Shown here piece after piece: positions 49,289-62,099 of a DNA stretch of 64,000 nt; the first letter of the stretch is position 1, and the number at the start of each line of letters is the position of its first letter. Both the position numbers and the translations under genes were made by a program. Location: the NCBI GenBank assembly GCA_029215795.1, contig JARDYH010000005.1, positions 37,020,001 through 37,084,000 of the forward strand, in the 5' to 3' direction. The notes under the pieces are model-generated. The model did not search any database and was not told the origin of the DNA. It worked only from the letters and a program-made list of their open reading frames with translations. This stretch comes from Anniella stebbinsi. Taxonomy: Eukaryota; Chordata; Lepidosauria; Squamata; Anniellidae.

Positions 49289-50084
49289 TACATTTACAGA
49301 TGGTCTGTTTATGTGATTTGGCTGCCGTGTTGTTGTTTTTAAAGGGGTGGGCTTTAAAAGCCTGGTGGGATTAGGATACATGTTATTTGGTGTGCCGTAA
49401 GGGGAGGGGGGAAGAAATGAGATCAACAGTTAGTGCTATACCGTTCTTTCTGCATCCTTGTCCGGTGTGAAGGGGCCCCTCCATATTTACAGCAGTAATA
49501 AGCAGCTTTTGAAAACATAATACAAAAAACAACATTAAGAACAACTTGAGGATTGTGAAAATAAAAAGGTGTGCATAAGTAGTATGCAGTCCAGCCCCTT
49601 CCCACTGCCAGACCGTCGCTCTGTTCTTTCCCTCTACTTCTTGAAGTTGCTTGGAAGGAGAATCAGACTGGGCCATTCCAGTCTCTTCCAGGTAAATCAG
49701 TTCAGGGAACTTCCTCTTCCTGGCTCACATAGGGTGTTTTTTTTTTAAACTTTCATTCTACCACTTGAATTAGTATGAAGGAGATGGATAGATTGAAGGG
49801 TTTTCCGCTTCAGCCCCTTGTTCAGAGTGGCTACTGTTAAAGGCAGTTGCTAGCCAGTGTTGTAAAGAAACCAGGATGAATGGCTCAGACAAAAGAGCGC
49901 CATGATTCCTTCGTAGCCTTCTAGTTCCACTGCCTTCTACCAGGATATTCATATCTCAATTGGGTCCTGTTAATATAAGTGTTGAGAATATGCCATGGCT
50001 GCTTACAAGAAGTTTATGTTTACTTTTTTAAGTTTAGCTAAATTCATCTCCCAACTCCTGGATCCATCATTGTCACTGGAGGTC

Positions 50085-50800
50085 TAAGTGGCCGCAGCAG
50101 CTCAGAGTGCTTTTTATCAGCTTCAGCTGGCTCGCCAGCTACAGCCTCTTCTGGACAGGGATAGCTTGGCCACAGTGGTACGGGCATTAGTAACTTCAAG
50201 ACTGGATTATTGCAATGCACTCTGTGTGGGGCTGCCCTTAAGATTGCTCCAGAAGCTGGAGCTCTAATGCAGAACGCAGCAGCTGGGCTATTGTCACAAG
50301 CTACCTCTTTTCAACATATTAACTCCTTTGCTGAGGGAATTGTGCTGGCTACCAGACTAGGTTTAAGGTTTTGGTACTAGTGTACAAAGCCCTAAACAAC
50401 TTGGGACCAGGACACCTGAGAGAGTCCCTTCACCCTTACCAACCTGCCAGAATCACAGGTCTTCAAAGGGCATGCTCCTGGTGGTTCCATGTGGACCTAT
50501 GGCCTAATTGGAATCTACCAGGAGAAGAGCCTTTAGTTTAGTGGCCCTTTTTCTGTGGAACTCCCTGACCTGGAGGTCAGGCAGGTGCTAACACTAGGCT
50601 GCTTCTGGCACCTCCTGAAAACAATCCTTCCTCAACTGACTAGCTAGCCACTGTTTTTCTGGTTCCTTTGTTTTTAAATTGAACAATTTTAATTTGCTTT
50701 TCAAATCTTTCTTTTACTATTTATACTTACGTTCACCGCTCTGGAACCTGTGTTAGATAATTGAGCCGGTATATAAATATTGTTAATAATAATTTGGGTA
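50085..50800 (+). mobile_element. L2/CR1-like LINE 3' fragment
   Basis: The plus strand carries LINE-like 3' coding remnants ('aaagccctaaacaacttggg', 'gtggaactccctgacctgga') and then a 3' end with 'gagccggtatataaatattg' and an AT-rich tail. The frame is broken. The exact family is not certain. Confidence 0.6.
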
Positions 50801-51146
50801 GCCCCACCTTACATGATTATGTGCTCAGTTCTAAGAGGCCATACATGCAAGAAAGATATGTTTTCAGTTTAAAACAAAAGTGTAATACAGCATGCCTTTC
50901 CAAATACAACCCATCCTTGGAATCAACAACTTTTGCAATGGATATAAACAAGCGGCAATCCTGTAAGGTTTATTGTGGTATAACGAGCAACATGACCTAT
51001 GTTAAACTCATACTCAGAAAGGATAACATTTGGCTAGTTAAAGTTAACTAAGATATATTGGCTTTGAACTTCAGAAACCTGCATGATTTGGTATAGTACA
51101 TGATTTCAGTTGCTAGTAATCTGGTTTGTGGAGAAGACTGAAGCAA

Positions 51147-54115
51147 TGGGCAATGTGCTACATGTTCAGAAGTGAGAGAGGGTATGTGGTGTTTCCATTG
51201 ATTAGAGATGAGGATTCCTTGGCCTCCATTAAAAATTTCCTTCTGTGCTCCCCCAAAATCTTCTCTAGAAGGTCCCCCAAAGTTTAAGAGCAGATGGTGG
51301 TGGGGGTTGCATGTGAGAGGGGGGATTCATAGCACTGGCAAATGCTATTCCTGTGGTGGATGGGCATGGTTGGATTTCACCTCTAGATTTTGCTAATGGG
51401 AGATATTAGTTGCACAGCTGCAGGATGTGTGCTTTGATGGCAGAATATAGTTTAATGCAGAGATATACACCAGTTCTTCAAATTGTAAAAGGAATGTTGA
51501 GAATTGACTCCCCTGCTTTGACCTGTGTTCTGTGACATGTGCACTCACCTGGGAGTAACTTCGGGATGTAGGTGGCGCCAGGAAGGAGCACAGACAACCT
51601 GTTCCACTTCTTGATGCTAACAAACTGGTAATATAAGGAGAAACCAGTTCTGTTTAATCGTTTAGGCACTTATTTGATGTACTGGAACAGTGGTTATAAT
51701 TCTAACAAAGAAGAGCGAGTACTACTAAATGAATGTTTGTCGAACTAATATCTAGGGTAGATGTTCTGAATCATGCCTGCCCATAGTGTCTGGAGCCAGG
51801 GCTCTGTCTTAGCATCATTTGTTTACATCATTAATGTAATGGAAGATTTCCTCTGCAAGATCAATTTGCTTTGCAAAAGCTAAGGATGGACATTGTTTAT
51901 GTTGCATTTTTGAGCTTTGCTAGCTATATGTGGTTAAATCCCTAAAAGATTAAATCAGCCCTTTGAATTGGGTCTAGAAACCAGCAAGGAAGTTGTCTTA
52001 AAATGGGTATTGTACATTCCTTGCGGTCTGCTCCAGCTATCATTCTGGCAGCCACATTCTGGACCAGTTGTAGTTTTTGAGGACTCTTCCCTATAAGCCT
52101 GAACCTTGATGGGGTTTATGGGTCTTTTCCCCCAGAGTAGTTCATGCTAGCAGCCACAGGGAGGTACCAGAGACCTTTATAAAGCTCTGCACCTTTCTAA
52201 TTCACAATTCTATTCAAATGTCTACATTGAAATGGGCAAGAGTGATTTTTAAAATTAATAAGATGGTTTTCCCCTTGTTTTCTAGCAAATGGGAAGGAAG
52301 AATGAGGAGAAGGGGGGCAACAGTAGAACTGACTGGGAGCTGTTTCAGGAATTACTATAAATCTTATGAGGTCCAGGCCCTAGAAATTAGGAAATGATGT
52401 GGGAGCAATTAGATGCTCTCTTGTGGCAAAATAGTCCGACCTTTCAGATGGAATCCTGGTCTCCACATAATCTGTTGTGAGGTTTGCATGAGGTGTATTT
52501 TGATTGGATTCCAGACTGAGAAACAGCCAGAGAATAAGAATAACTATTTCCTTTCTGCCCTTATTGCAGGTACCTTTATCAAGCCAACTCAAAGGTCACA
52601 AAATGCCTTCCCTCCTTGACTGTCACATGTTTCCTGGGTGATTTGTACTCTTGAGTGGGTTGGAAAGAAATCAGCCATGCTTAAAAGTAGAGGAAGAATA
52701 GGGCACAGTGAGCAGAGTAGGTTTCTCATCTTGGGATCTGCCGGGCATGACTTTGAGCTGACCTGGATCAGAACTAGATCCCACCTGAAACCTGCTCTAT
52801 TCTAGGGATAGCACCTGGGCAGTTATAAACGCCATTTCAAAGCAGAGTTCAGGTCATTGCTGCTGCTTCTGTTTGTTTCCCCGTTTGTAAGTATTGGCAG
52901 CTTAGAGGTGGTGCACTTTGTATTAGAGTGACAGACAGAACAGAGGGAGAGCCCTGCACTGCATAGAGCCATTGCACTGATCCAAACAAGGCCAGACAGC
53001 ACCTGATATGGGGCATCTGTGACTGGATCTGGTGATTCCTCCCCTTCTATTTAAAAGAAACAATTACTTTCTCTAATAACTGCTATATTTTACATTTTAA
53101 AGAACTGTGAGAACAGCTACTATTGTTCTCCATCTTAGGACTGTAACAAACTGCAAACTTCTGGGGCTCCAAAATCTTATGCCGCTGCCCCCACAACTTG
53201 CTCACTATTTTGTGCCAATTGGAATTGGTTCTAGTAAAGCATCATCCGACTGCCGTATTTGGATTTCTACAAATGGACCAACTTGGTTCCCATGACTTTT
53301 GCAAGCATTGAGGGAATGTTTCAGATAATTGGATATGAAGCACAAGAACTATAAAGTATGTGCGTTTTCTGGATTGCATGATTTAAACATTCAGTTTTGA
53401 AATTTGCAGCGGTGTGACTTTTAAGCATGACAACAGTGCAGCTAGCAGAAGAGCAGTATGGAATGCTGGGCACCCTGGCTGCCAGGCGCACTTTTCACGC
53501 CATGCATCCTGGGTCTTTGATCCCTCCAAATAAATAGATCCATCCACAGGGCTGCCCTGTTCAGCATCTCAGCATCAGTCCAGTGTCTGCTACTTGCTAC
53601 TGTGGCTAAGAGGCACCGTCCAGTGAGCCTCCATGAACTCTACTTTCCTTCTGACGTGCTCTCTGATCTCATTTCCTCCCACTCTTCTCCTGACTTGCTG
53701 CCTTTGTTTGCGGCGCCTACTCCTGAATCTCTGCCATCGTCTCCCTCCATACCATGTGCTGTGACAGAATGACCTTGACTGTGGCTGTACTTCTCATGAA
53801 ATGCTCTCCCACCGAAGATCCAGTGACACACACAGCTCCATTCCTCTACCAGGATGCCATGGCTCTGACCAGCCTTGGCTGCCAGTGAGAAGAAGGAGAG
53901 AAGGTGGCCACGTTTGTCTTTTGCAGGCTCTTTCCAGAAGGCTGGGGCAGGGATTAAAACATCTTCAAAAATGGCAGGGTGGAAAGTCCATTGGAGAGAC
54001 CTTCCACCCTGCCACTGAATGCAAGAGAGAAACGGAGGTGCTGTCATCTCTTGCTGACAACTTCTGTTGCCAATTAATTCTCTGGAAATATGTTTTTCCT
54101 ATTCTGTGACTGAGT
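51147..54115 (+). repeat. Diverged direct duplication, copy A
   Basis: Blocks in this 3-kb stretch recur in the same order in copy B (56775-60185). Examples are 'cctgttccacttcttgatgc' (A near 51597, B near 57137), 'taaatcttatgaggtc' (A 52362, B 58386) and 'gccatgcatcctgggtct' (A 53500, B 59575). A short stem-loop at 53972-54014 is shared. I found no supported gene in it. Confidence 0.8.
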
Positions 54116-54159
54116 CCAGTTCTAGTGGTTTGCCTGTAGCAGGTTGGGGTTTGTTTATT

Positions 54160-55440
54160 TCTTGTTTTTCTGTACTGACTCTGAAGGCTATCAAGGTGGT
54201 TTACCAAAATTTCCAAAAATAAAAACTAACCAAATAAAAACATTGGAAAACATTATAAACAAGCTTTAAAAACCATAACTTTTTAAAAAGCCAAGTTTAA
54301 AAGATGTGGCTTGACCTCTTTCCTGAATGCATAGACAATGGGGACTAGTGGCAACTCAAAGGGAGTGTGTTCTGGAGTTTGGGAGCTGGCTTCTGCAACT
54401 GATGCTCTCTTCAAAAGGGTGCATCTTGTTGATCTCAATAACCAAGATAGGTGATCCCTCAAATAGCCAGGTCCTAAGCCATTTAGACCTTTTAAGGTTA
54501 AAACCACCTTGAATTGAGCTTGGAAAATAATTGGTAACTAATGCAGATCTTTCAGTATTGGGGTGATACGATCACAATACTGTGCCAATTGCCAGTTAGG
54601 AGCCTAGCTGCCGTGTTTTGTATTAATTGAGGCTTCTGGATGCTTTTCAAGAGTAGCCCCATGTAGAGCACATTGCAATAGTCTAACCATTATGCAACCA
54701 AGGCATGAATAACTGTTGCCAGGTCAGACTGATACAGGAAGTATCGCAGCTGGTAGACTAGATGTAGTTGTGCAAATGTGCTTCTTGCCATTGCTACCGC
54801 CTGAAGATCCAGGGGACAGCATAGGATCCAAGAGTGATACCAAGCGATGAACTGGATCTTTCAGTGGGAGCAGAATCCCATCCAGAACACATTGAATTTT
54901 ACTCCTGGTGTTCTACTGATTCACACCACCTCTTGTCTTTTCTGTATTTAATCACAGCTTGTTTGCCCATTACAAAATTTAGGCAGCATTCAAGGGGAAC
55001 AACAGCTTCCTTGGAGTCAGATAATAAAGAGCAATAGAATTGAGTGTCATCAGCATCTCACTGAGAGCTCTGGATGGCCTCTCCTAGTGGTTTCATGTAG
55101 ATGTTAAATAGCACAGAATGGAACAAAATCTTGTGGGATGCCTTAGTCCAGCAGCTGCGGTGCCAATCAGTACTCCCCCAACATCCCCTTCTGGACACTA
55201 CCTGACAGGAAGGACTGGAAACACTGCAAAGCAGCACCCCCAAGGACCAGCCCTGCCCCAACAGGTGGTCTGGAAGAATACCATGGTCAATGGCATCAAA
55301 AGCTTCCAAGTGATCCAGGCGAACTAGCTGGGCTGCACTTCCCCCATCTAGTTCCTGGAGTAGATTATCTACCAAGGCGACCAAAGCAGTCTCAGTCCTG
55401 TGTCCCAACCAAAAGCCCAATTGAAATGGGTCCAGATAAA
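54160..55440 (-). mobile_element. L2/CR1-like LINE with reverse transcriptase remnant, minus strand
   Basis: On the minus strand, 55420-55058 reads as a decayed RT segment with GHRTETALVALVDNLLQELD, FDAIDHGIL, and LFNIYMKPLGEAI motifs. It continues to 54160 through a GLGPGYLRDHL segment and the 3' tail. Frame shifts make it non-functional. It separates the two duplicated blocks. Confidence 0.7.
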
Positions 55441-55706
55441 TTTGTATCCCCTAAGTGCGACTGTTTAAAGGTTAGTTTTCCTAGTTAGACAAGGTTGAAA
55501 ACTACTAAAAGATCCTTTCAGTCGTCAAAGACTTTTGCTTCAGAGGCTTCTCAGGCCTTGGTTCCGCTTCCACAAAGTCTTGGATAGGGAACATCTTAGC
55601 AGCCTTTTCTGTGAGCATGTGGTGGCCACAATTCTTCTAGTAGACAGACAGGACATAGGCCTGGTCCTTGGCACAGGCATGATTCCTTCTCGGTTTGTTT
55701 AAAGCA

Positions 55707-55833
55707 ACCTTCCCCATCCTTCTGCCATCCAGATTTGTTGGACTACAACTTCCATTATCCACAGCTAGCATGGCCATTGAGGAGGATGAATGTTCTGGCC
55801 CAGTACATCTGGAAGGCAACAAATTGTGGTGGG
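55707..55833. repeat. Dispersed hairpin repeat (copy 8)
   Basis: The left arm has 'ccttccccatccttctgcca' and 'ttggactacaacttccatta'; the right arm is 'acatctggaaggcaacaaat'. Confidence 0.65.
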
Positions 55834-56658
55834 CTGCTTTAAAGGGACAAGTTTGAAAAGGACTGCCCAGGCCTTGCGAGACAAAGGCAGGCATTGTATA
55901 GCCTTCGCAAGAAATCCCAGGAATAAAATGATTGACCCCCTCCATTGTATGCCGCCTGACCATCTTCACAGCAATAGAATCAAAATAGGGCTGTTCTTGG
56001 AGATGCTCCTGAAAGACGGCTTTATGCCCAAAGCTCCAGCACTGTATCTGCCTGAATTTAGGCAGCGCTTGCCTTCAGTTCATTCAAAAGTGCGAGGACA
56101 TGCACACAGCTGGGCTTGCAAACATGCTGTGCCCATTTCCCACTTTCTCACGGTGGGTTCTATTCTGAAATTAAGCTATCATCAAACTCTGCATGCATGG
56201 TGAGGACCGAGGGAACCATTTGGTTAGCCTGTTTATCTTAAAAGCAACAACTGCTAGTCCTAAAAGCTGTTCAAGGCCCCACAGGAACACTTTTTAAAGA
56301 TGGGAGATCAACAAAGATATTGGTAAAAGAAAAACAGGCGAAGTCATGTGCTCAGGAATTAAAAAGGAGAATCCTGTTTAAAACTGGAGAATATGTCGTC
56401 AATGCCAGTTGCCTTGTTGTTCGTGGAAAAATCTCCAGGGCGACAGAGAGTGAAAGGAAAATGGCCTTTCTTCCTTTGAGGCCACACATGACTAGGATAG
56501 GCATGTGGCTACCCTGCTTATCCTCAAAGATGTCCTACACGGCAGCAGTTCGTGGCCATCTTAGTTCTGCTGTTTGAAGAATTGTGCACTCAGCACTCAA
56601 CTCTGGATAATACCCTCCTCTCTCAAAAGGAATTGTCCATGGCAACCGTCAATAACCG

Positions 56659-56762
56659 GGCACCTTCCAGATGTTTTGGGCTACAATGCTGATCAACCCT
56701 GACCACTGACTATGCTGGCTGGGGCTGGCTGGAGTTGCAGTCCGGAACATCTGGAGGTCCTG
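56659..56762. repeat. Dispersed hairpin repeat (copy 9)
   Basis: It opens 'gggcaccttccagatgtttt' and closes 'ggagttgcagtccggaacat' and 'ctggaggtcc'. It lies just before duplication copy B. Confidence 0.7.
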
Positions 56763-57914
56763 TTACATGCAAGAGGGACAATGTGGTAAATGTTTAGAAG
56801 CAGACAGGGCAAGTGTTGGTGGTTTCATTGTTCAGAGACTGCTCATTCCTTGGCCACAGCTAAACACTGTGATGTTGAGAAACTCAGACTTTGCTAGTGA
56901 GGAATATGTACTGCACAATTATACAAATTTGGCTTTGATTTCATGATATGGTGCAATACAGAGCTGCGCGACAGTACTTTCTGTTGTATAGGTGTTGAGA
57001 CTTAACATCAACTCTCCTGCGTGAAGAATACTATGCTGTCCTCACTCTTTTGCATGCTCATAAACTGAGCATTTACCCTGATCCTTACTCATTATGACCT
57101 CACAGAAGCAGGTGGCACCAGGGTGGAGCGCACACATCCTGTTCCACTTCTTGATGCTAACAAACTTGTAATATAAAGAAAAACCAGTTCTGTTTAATCT
57201 TTTAAGCAGTTATTCAATGTTCTGGAACAGTGGTCAAAGTTCTTATGTGGAAGGGAAAGAACAGCTGCTAAATGGATGTTTGTCAAACTAATGTCTGGGG
57301 CAGATACGTCTGAATCATGCCTGTCCATGGCAGTCTGGAGCCAGGGCTCAGCATCACTTGTTTACATCATGAATCTAATGGAGGATTTCCTCTGCAAGTC
57401 CAATTTGCCTTGCAAAACCTAAGGGCGGACATTATCTATGTTGCATTCTTTTGCTTGTAATGCAGCTTGTATGTGCCTGACAACATTTGACATGTTGTTC
57501 GAGGAAGAGTCATTCTTGCCCCTCCTTATGCAAGAATATGCTCTTGGGTATTCTATTAATACAATGAAAAAATGAACATGGTCAGCATTCAGAGGATCTA
57601 GCAGAACTTAGGTTTTTATCCATGACCAACAACAGAATTCCAAAATCCATATTAGTGTACTTCCCTTATTAGGCCAAGCAAAGGATCCCCCAAAGTGTCC
57701 AAAATCAATGTAGATTCCTACTAAATGCACTGGTGATATTTACTGCATAGTATGTCAGTGATCAAGATGCTTTATGATCCCTTGTTCTCCCAACCAAATG
57801 GAGCAGGTTTTCTTCCATTCTATATTCTGGCACCCACATCCTGGACCAGCTGTAATGTTTCAGAACTCTTCAAAGGCAGCCAATGCAGAGGATGTTACGT
57901 CCAAGTGGGTGGCC

Positions 57915-58025
57915 TCCAAAAGTCTTCAGTTACAACTCCCAGAATTCCTGGGCCATGCTGGCTGGAGATGATGGGAGTTTAAGTCCCAAGCATCTGGAGG
58001 ATGCCAAGTTGGGGGAGGCTGCAGT
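57915..58025. repeat. Dispersed hairpin repeat (copy 10), only in duplication copy B
   Basis: It has 'cttcagttacaactcccaga', 'gatgatgggagtttaagtcc' and 'catctggaggatgccaagtt'. The matching position in copy A (near 52100) lacks it. Confidence 0.65.
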
Positions 58026-59019
58026 CATCTACTGGAGATCCCTAAAAGACAGGTTACCTTGACTAAGTTTATGTGTTGTTGCTGTTTCCCCCCCACAGTA
58101 GTTCCCTCTAGTAGCCACAGGGAGGTGCCAGAGGGCAGCAGCAACAGGTGCTTTTCCTCTTCTAGGTCTTTCTAATTCACAATCCCGTTCAAACGCAATC
58201 TACATTCGAATAAGTAAGGGTGATTGTTTTTATTAATAAGTTAATGTTCCCCTTGTTTTCTAGCTGCTGTGTAGTGGAGGAAAGGGTCACAGCAAATGGG
58301 ACGGAAGGATGAGGAGAAAAGGGGGGCAATAGTAGAACTGACTGAGAGCTGTGTCAGGAACACAGGATCAAAGCAGAAGTACCATAAATCTTATGAGGTC
58401 GAGACCCTAGAAATTAGGAAATAATGTGGGAGCAATTAGGTGCTCTCTTGTGGCAAAATAGTCCAACCTTTCAAACGGAACCCTGGTCTCCATGTAACCT
58501 GCTGTGAGGTTTACATGAGGCTTGTTTTGGTTGGATTCCAGACCGAGAAACAGCCAGAGGTCCTAATTAGGTCAAGAATAACCTTTTCCTCTTTGGTGTC
58601 ACCTATTTCCTGTGCAATTCCCCCTCTGGGTGAGGTGGAGGGAAATATTGGGTTAAAACTCAGCAGTGTTTGAAAGAAGAGGTTGAGCAGGCATAGTAAG
58701 TAGAGTAGATTTCTTGTCTTTGGTTCAGCTGGGCATAACATTGATCTGACCTGGATTAGAATTTCAGTTCCACCTGAAAGCTTCTCTAATTTTGGGGGAG
58801 ATCCTGGGCATTTAATACCTCTAGAACCCTGGCTGTATGTTTTATCTCCCAGACTAATAACAGGTGGGGGTGGGGAATTTTGGACATGGGTTATGGTGCA
58901 GGATTAGGCCTTGTAGTTCATTTTTCCCACCATGATCCAAACAGAGGCCGATTTTAAGCAACTGGGGGTGGTGGATAGATCTCCTGTGTGGTGTGAGATT
59001 TCACCCTTCTACATGGGTG

Positions 59020-59135
59020 AGGAACATGTGGCCCTCCAGTTGTTGGACAGCAACTTCCATCATCCCTCACTATTGGCTATGATGGCTAGGGCTGTTGAGA
59101 ATTGCAGTCAAGCAACATCTGGAGGGCCACATGTT
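59020..59135. repeat. Dispersed hairpin repeat (copy 11), only in duplication copy B
   Basis: It has 'atgtggccctccagttgttg' and 'gacagcaacttccatcatcc', then 'aacatctggagggccacatg'. Confidence 0.7.
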
Positions 59136-60185
59136 CTCCACCCCTGACTCCCACACTTTCTTGTGTGGATGGTGCCCACTTTAGATATCCAGTTTCCTTG
59201 GGCAGGGTTTAAACACCCCCCTCCACATGTGAACATCAATTTCTCCTGCTTTTAGGAGCTGTTGGAAACCAGTTTCAGTCTTGTGCTTCAGGCTTGGTTG
59301 CAGAGGAGCAGATTCCTGGAAGCCAGCAGGAAGTCTGTCCTGAAATTGCCAGGCATTTCCAAGCATTGAAGGAATGTTTCAGATAATTGGATAGGATGCC
59401 TGAGAACTATAAAGTGTATTGTGTAAAGTGTGAAGTGCATTTTGTGGATTACATGGTTTAAACATTTTGTTTTTAAATTCCCGGCTATGTGATCCTGAAG
59501 CATGACAATAGTGCAGCCAGCAGAAGAGCAGTGTGGAGGGCTGGGCACCCTGGTTGCTTGGCACACTTTTCATGCCATGCATCCTGGGTCTCTGATCTCT
59601 CCAAATAAACAGAACAGTCCTCAGGACTGCCCTGTTCAACATCTCAGCATCAGCTCAGTGTCTGTACTTGCTACTGTGGCTAAGAGGCACCAGCCACTGA
59701 GCCTCCATGAACTCCGCTTTTCCTTCTGACACGCTCTCTGATCTCATTTCCTCCCACTCTTCTCCTGACTACTGCCATTGTTCGCGGCGCCCACTCCTGA
59801 ATCTCTGCCATTGCCTCCCTCCATATCATGTGCTGAGACAGAACGACCTTGACCGTGGTGGTACTTCCCATGCGCTGCTCTCCCGCCAAAGATCCCATGA
59901 CACACGCAGCTCCATTCCTCTGCCAGGATGCCATGGCTCTGATTGGCCTTGGCTGCCAGTGAGAAGAAGGAGAGGAGGTGATAATGTTTGTCTTTCGCAG
60001 ACTCTTTCCAGAGCGCTGGGGCAGGCACAGAAGTAGGATTAAAACATCTTCGAAAGTGGGCAGGATGGAAGGTCTGCTGAAAGGGAGACTTTCCACCCTG
60101 CCACTAACTGCAAAAGAGAAGTAGAGGTGCTGCAGTCTCCTACTGACGTGTGTTGTCAACCAACTCCCTCGAAAGATGTTTTTCC

Positions 60186-62099
60186 TGTCTAATTCTACAT
60201 ACCATGAGGAAAGAGGAGCACAATGTTGTAGAGAAGGGGCTGGCATTTGGGTTCCTGCGTCCTACTATTCATCTTGAGAAGGAATTGTGATCCCATATGT
60301 ATTGGGGGACTTAATCCCAGAAGTCTTTGAGCTCATGACTACTTGAAGTCTACATTCTGTTGCCCATGAATCTTAGTCCTAAACTTAGATGTGTAGGAGG
60401 GGCTTCTAGTGTTTAATCAAGTGATTAACCCTCTGCCTATGCTCCAAAAGGCACTCACCCCATGCTCAAGGGCAAAGCCCTGGCACAGCAAACAGACCAA
60501 GAGCTGCTGAGCCCTTTCTCAGATCAACTTCTTGGTATCAAGTTATTTGCTAGAACTTATAAAGGTTGGCCCTTAAGGGTGCAATCCTATGCATGCTTAG
60601 ACAGAAAAAAGTCCTACAACTCTCAGCATTCCCCAGTCAGCTTCCTATATTTATTCTCAGGTAGACAAAGCTGGACTGGTGGACCAAGAATCCAACATTG
60701 GTTCAATCATTTTTATTTGTTCTTACTTTGTAAATCTCTCTTGTGTCCCCTGGTAGCTCTGGGGAAATATCTTCAAATGGCTGCCTCTTAAACCTTTTCT
60801 AGAATCCCTTTTAATGTACAAAATATCTATTTATTATATTTTTAATCCACCCAATAACAAATGTTCTCTTGACGGATTGCAAAAGCTAAATGTACTTTCT
60901 AAGTTGTACCTCATTTCTGTTTCCAGTAACCTTGTGAAGTAGGCCAAGCTAAGCTACATAATGAATTGCCTAAGAATACCTTGCCAGCCTTACCCTTAAG
61001 CAAGGATTGAAGTAGGGCCCCCCACAGCTGTCCACTACAACTGCCTGATTTGTGAAAAGGAAGGGAAAGAAAAAACAGTTTACTAACAGAGTTAGGAATT
61101 GCAGCTCAGGGTGAAGGTGCAGAGGAAAGATGTCCTAATTCCTAATCAGTGAAAACCTCATTTATTTCTCAGTGTGAGTGAGCTGCCGTTACATGTTTCA
61201 GTTCTACACAGTGAAGACTAGAATCTTAGCTTTGTTATTTGTTTTTAAAAACCTGTTATGGACTTCCTACTGACAGCTGCAGCAAGAAGCTCCTTTGGGC
61301 ATCTGACAGTGCAATCCTATTAATGTATACACAAGTAAGTTCAATAGAAGTCACTCCCAGACAGGTAAATGTGTATAACAGGTTGTAAACCGAGAGAATA
61401 CCATGAGGTTACAACCTTTCTTTTCTGGTACAAACACTGCAATAATGCCCACAGCACTCACTAGACAATATTGGCCTCAGTGGGGTACAGAACCTCCCCC
61501 CCAAAGTATGCTGTTCAGCTCTGATTGCAATCCTCTCATCTCTTATGATTTCAATACATGCACAGTCAGATTACAATTAGAGCAATTGCAAAATATTTAT
61601 GCAAATGTCCAAAGGCAGAGCTGTTTATACGTTGGCTCTGCTTTATCTCGGGCATTAAAAAAAAAAGGGGGGGGGGGGAATACATTTTTAAAACTTCTCT
61701 TTGATTTCTGCGTTAAAAACGCTGCTGCAGCCCAGCAGCTGCAGGTTGGCCAAGGGGGAGTCGGGGCTATCCTGGAGGCAGGTGGCTTCTCTCAGAATTT
61801 CGTTTTTAAACTGGAGATGAAGAGACCCACCTGTAGCTGGGGTCGCGCATAGGTGTTGGGCCACGTTGTGAGGGGAGAAAATTCACTTTTAGCAAAATCA
61901 GGGCGGGGGATCGAATCTGTCTGTGGGCTGTGTCTGTGTGTGTGTCTGTGTGTGTCAGCGGGCTTTTGGGGACCAGAGCTGTTGGGATACTACGAACAGC
62001 GGAATGGATTACGTAAACACGGGGGTGACATATTCTATTGGTTTGTAAGTATGTTTGCAAAGATATTCCGGTCTGATGTATTGATTACACAGGTGCATG
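60186..62099. other. Intergenic region upstream of ERBB3
   Basis: It holds two fragments of a squamate repeat with the core 'gtgcaatccta' (60580-60650 and 61308-61380) and an A-run/G-run near 61659-61678. A GT-rich run lies at 61918-61958. No gene was seen. Confidence 0.6.

Larger units (their letters stand above)
56775..60185 (+). repeat. Diverged direct duplication, copy B
   Basis: Colinear with copy A (51147-54115) but about 440 bp longer. Part of the extra length is two hairpin-repeat insertions (57915-58025, 59020-59135) that copy A lacks. The shared stem-loop lies at 60057-60113. No supported gene. Confidence 0.8.

Noticed and set aside
51147..60185. The duplicated blocks as paired LTRs of one retrotransposon
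   Set aside because: They are about 3 kb each, well diverged, of unequal length and without TG...CA ends. The DNA between them is an antisense L2-like LINE with no gag or integrase.
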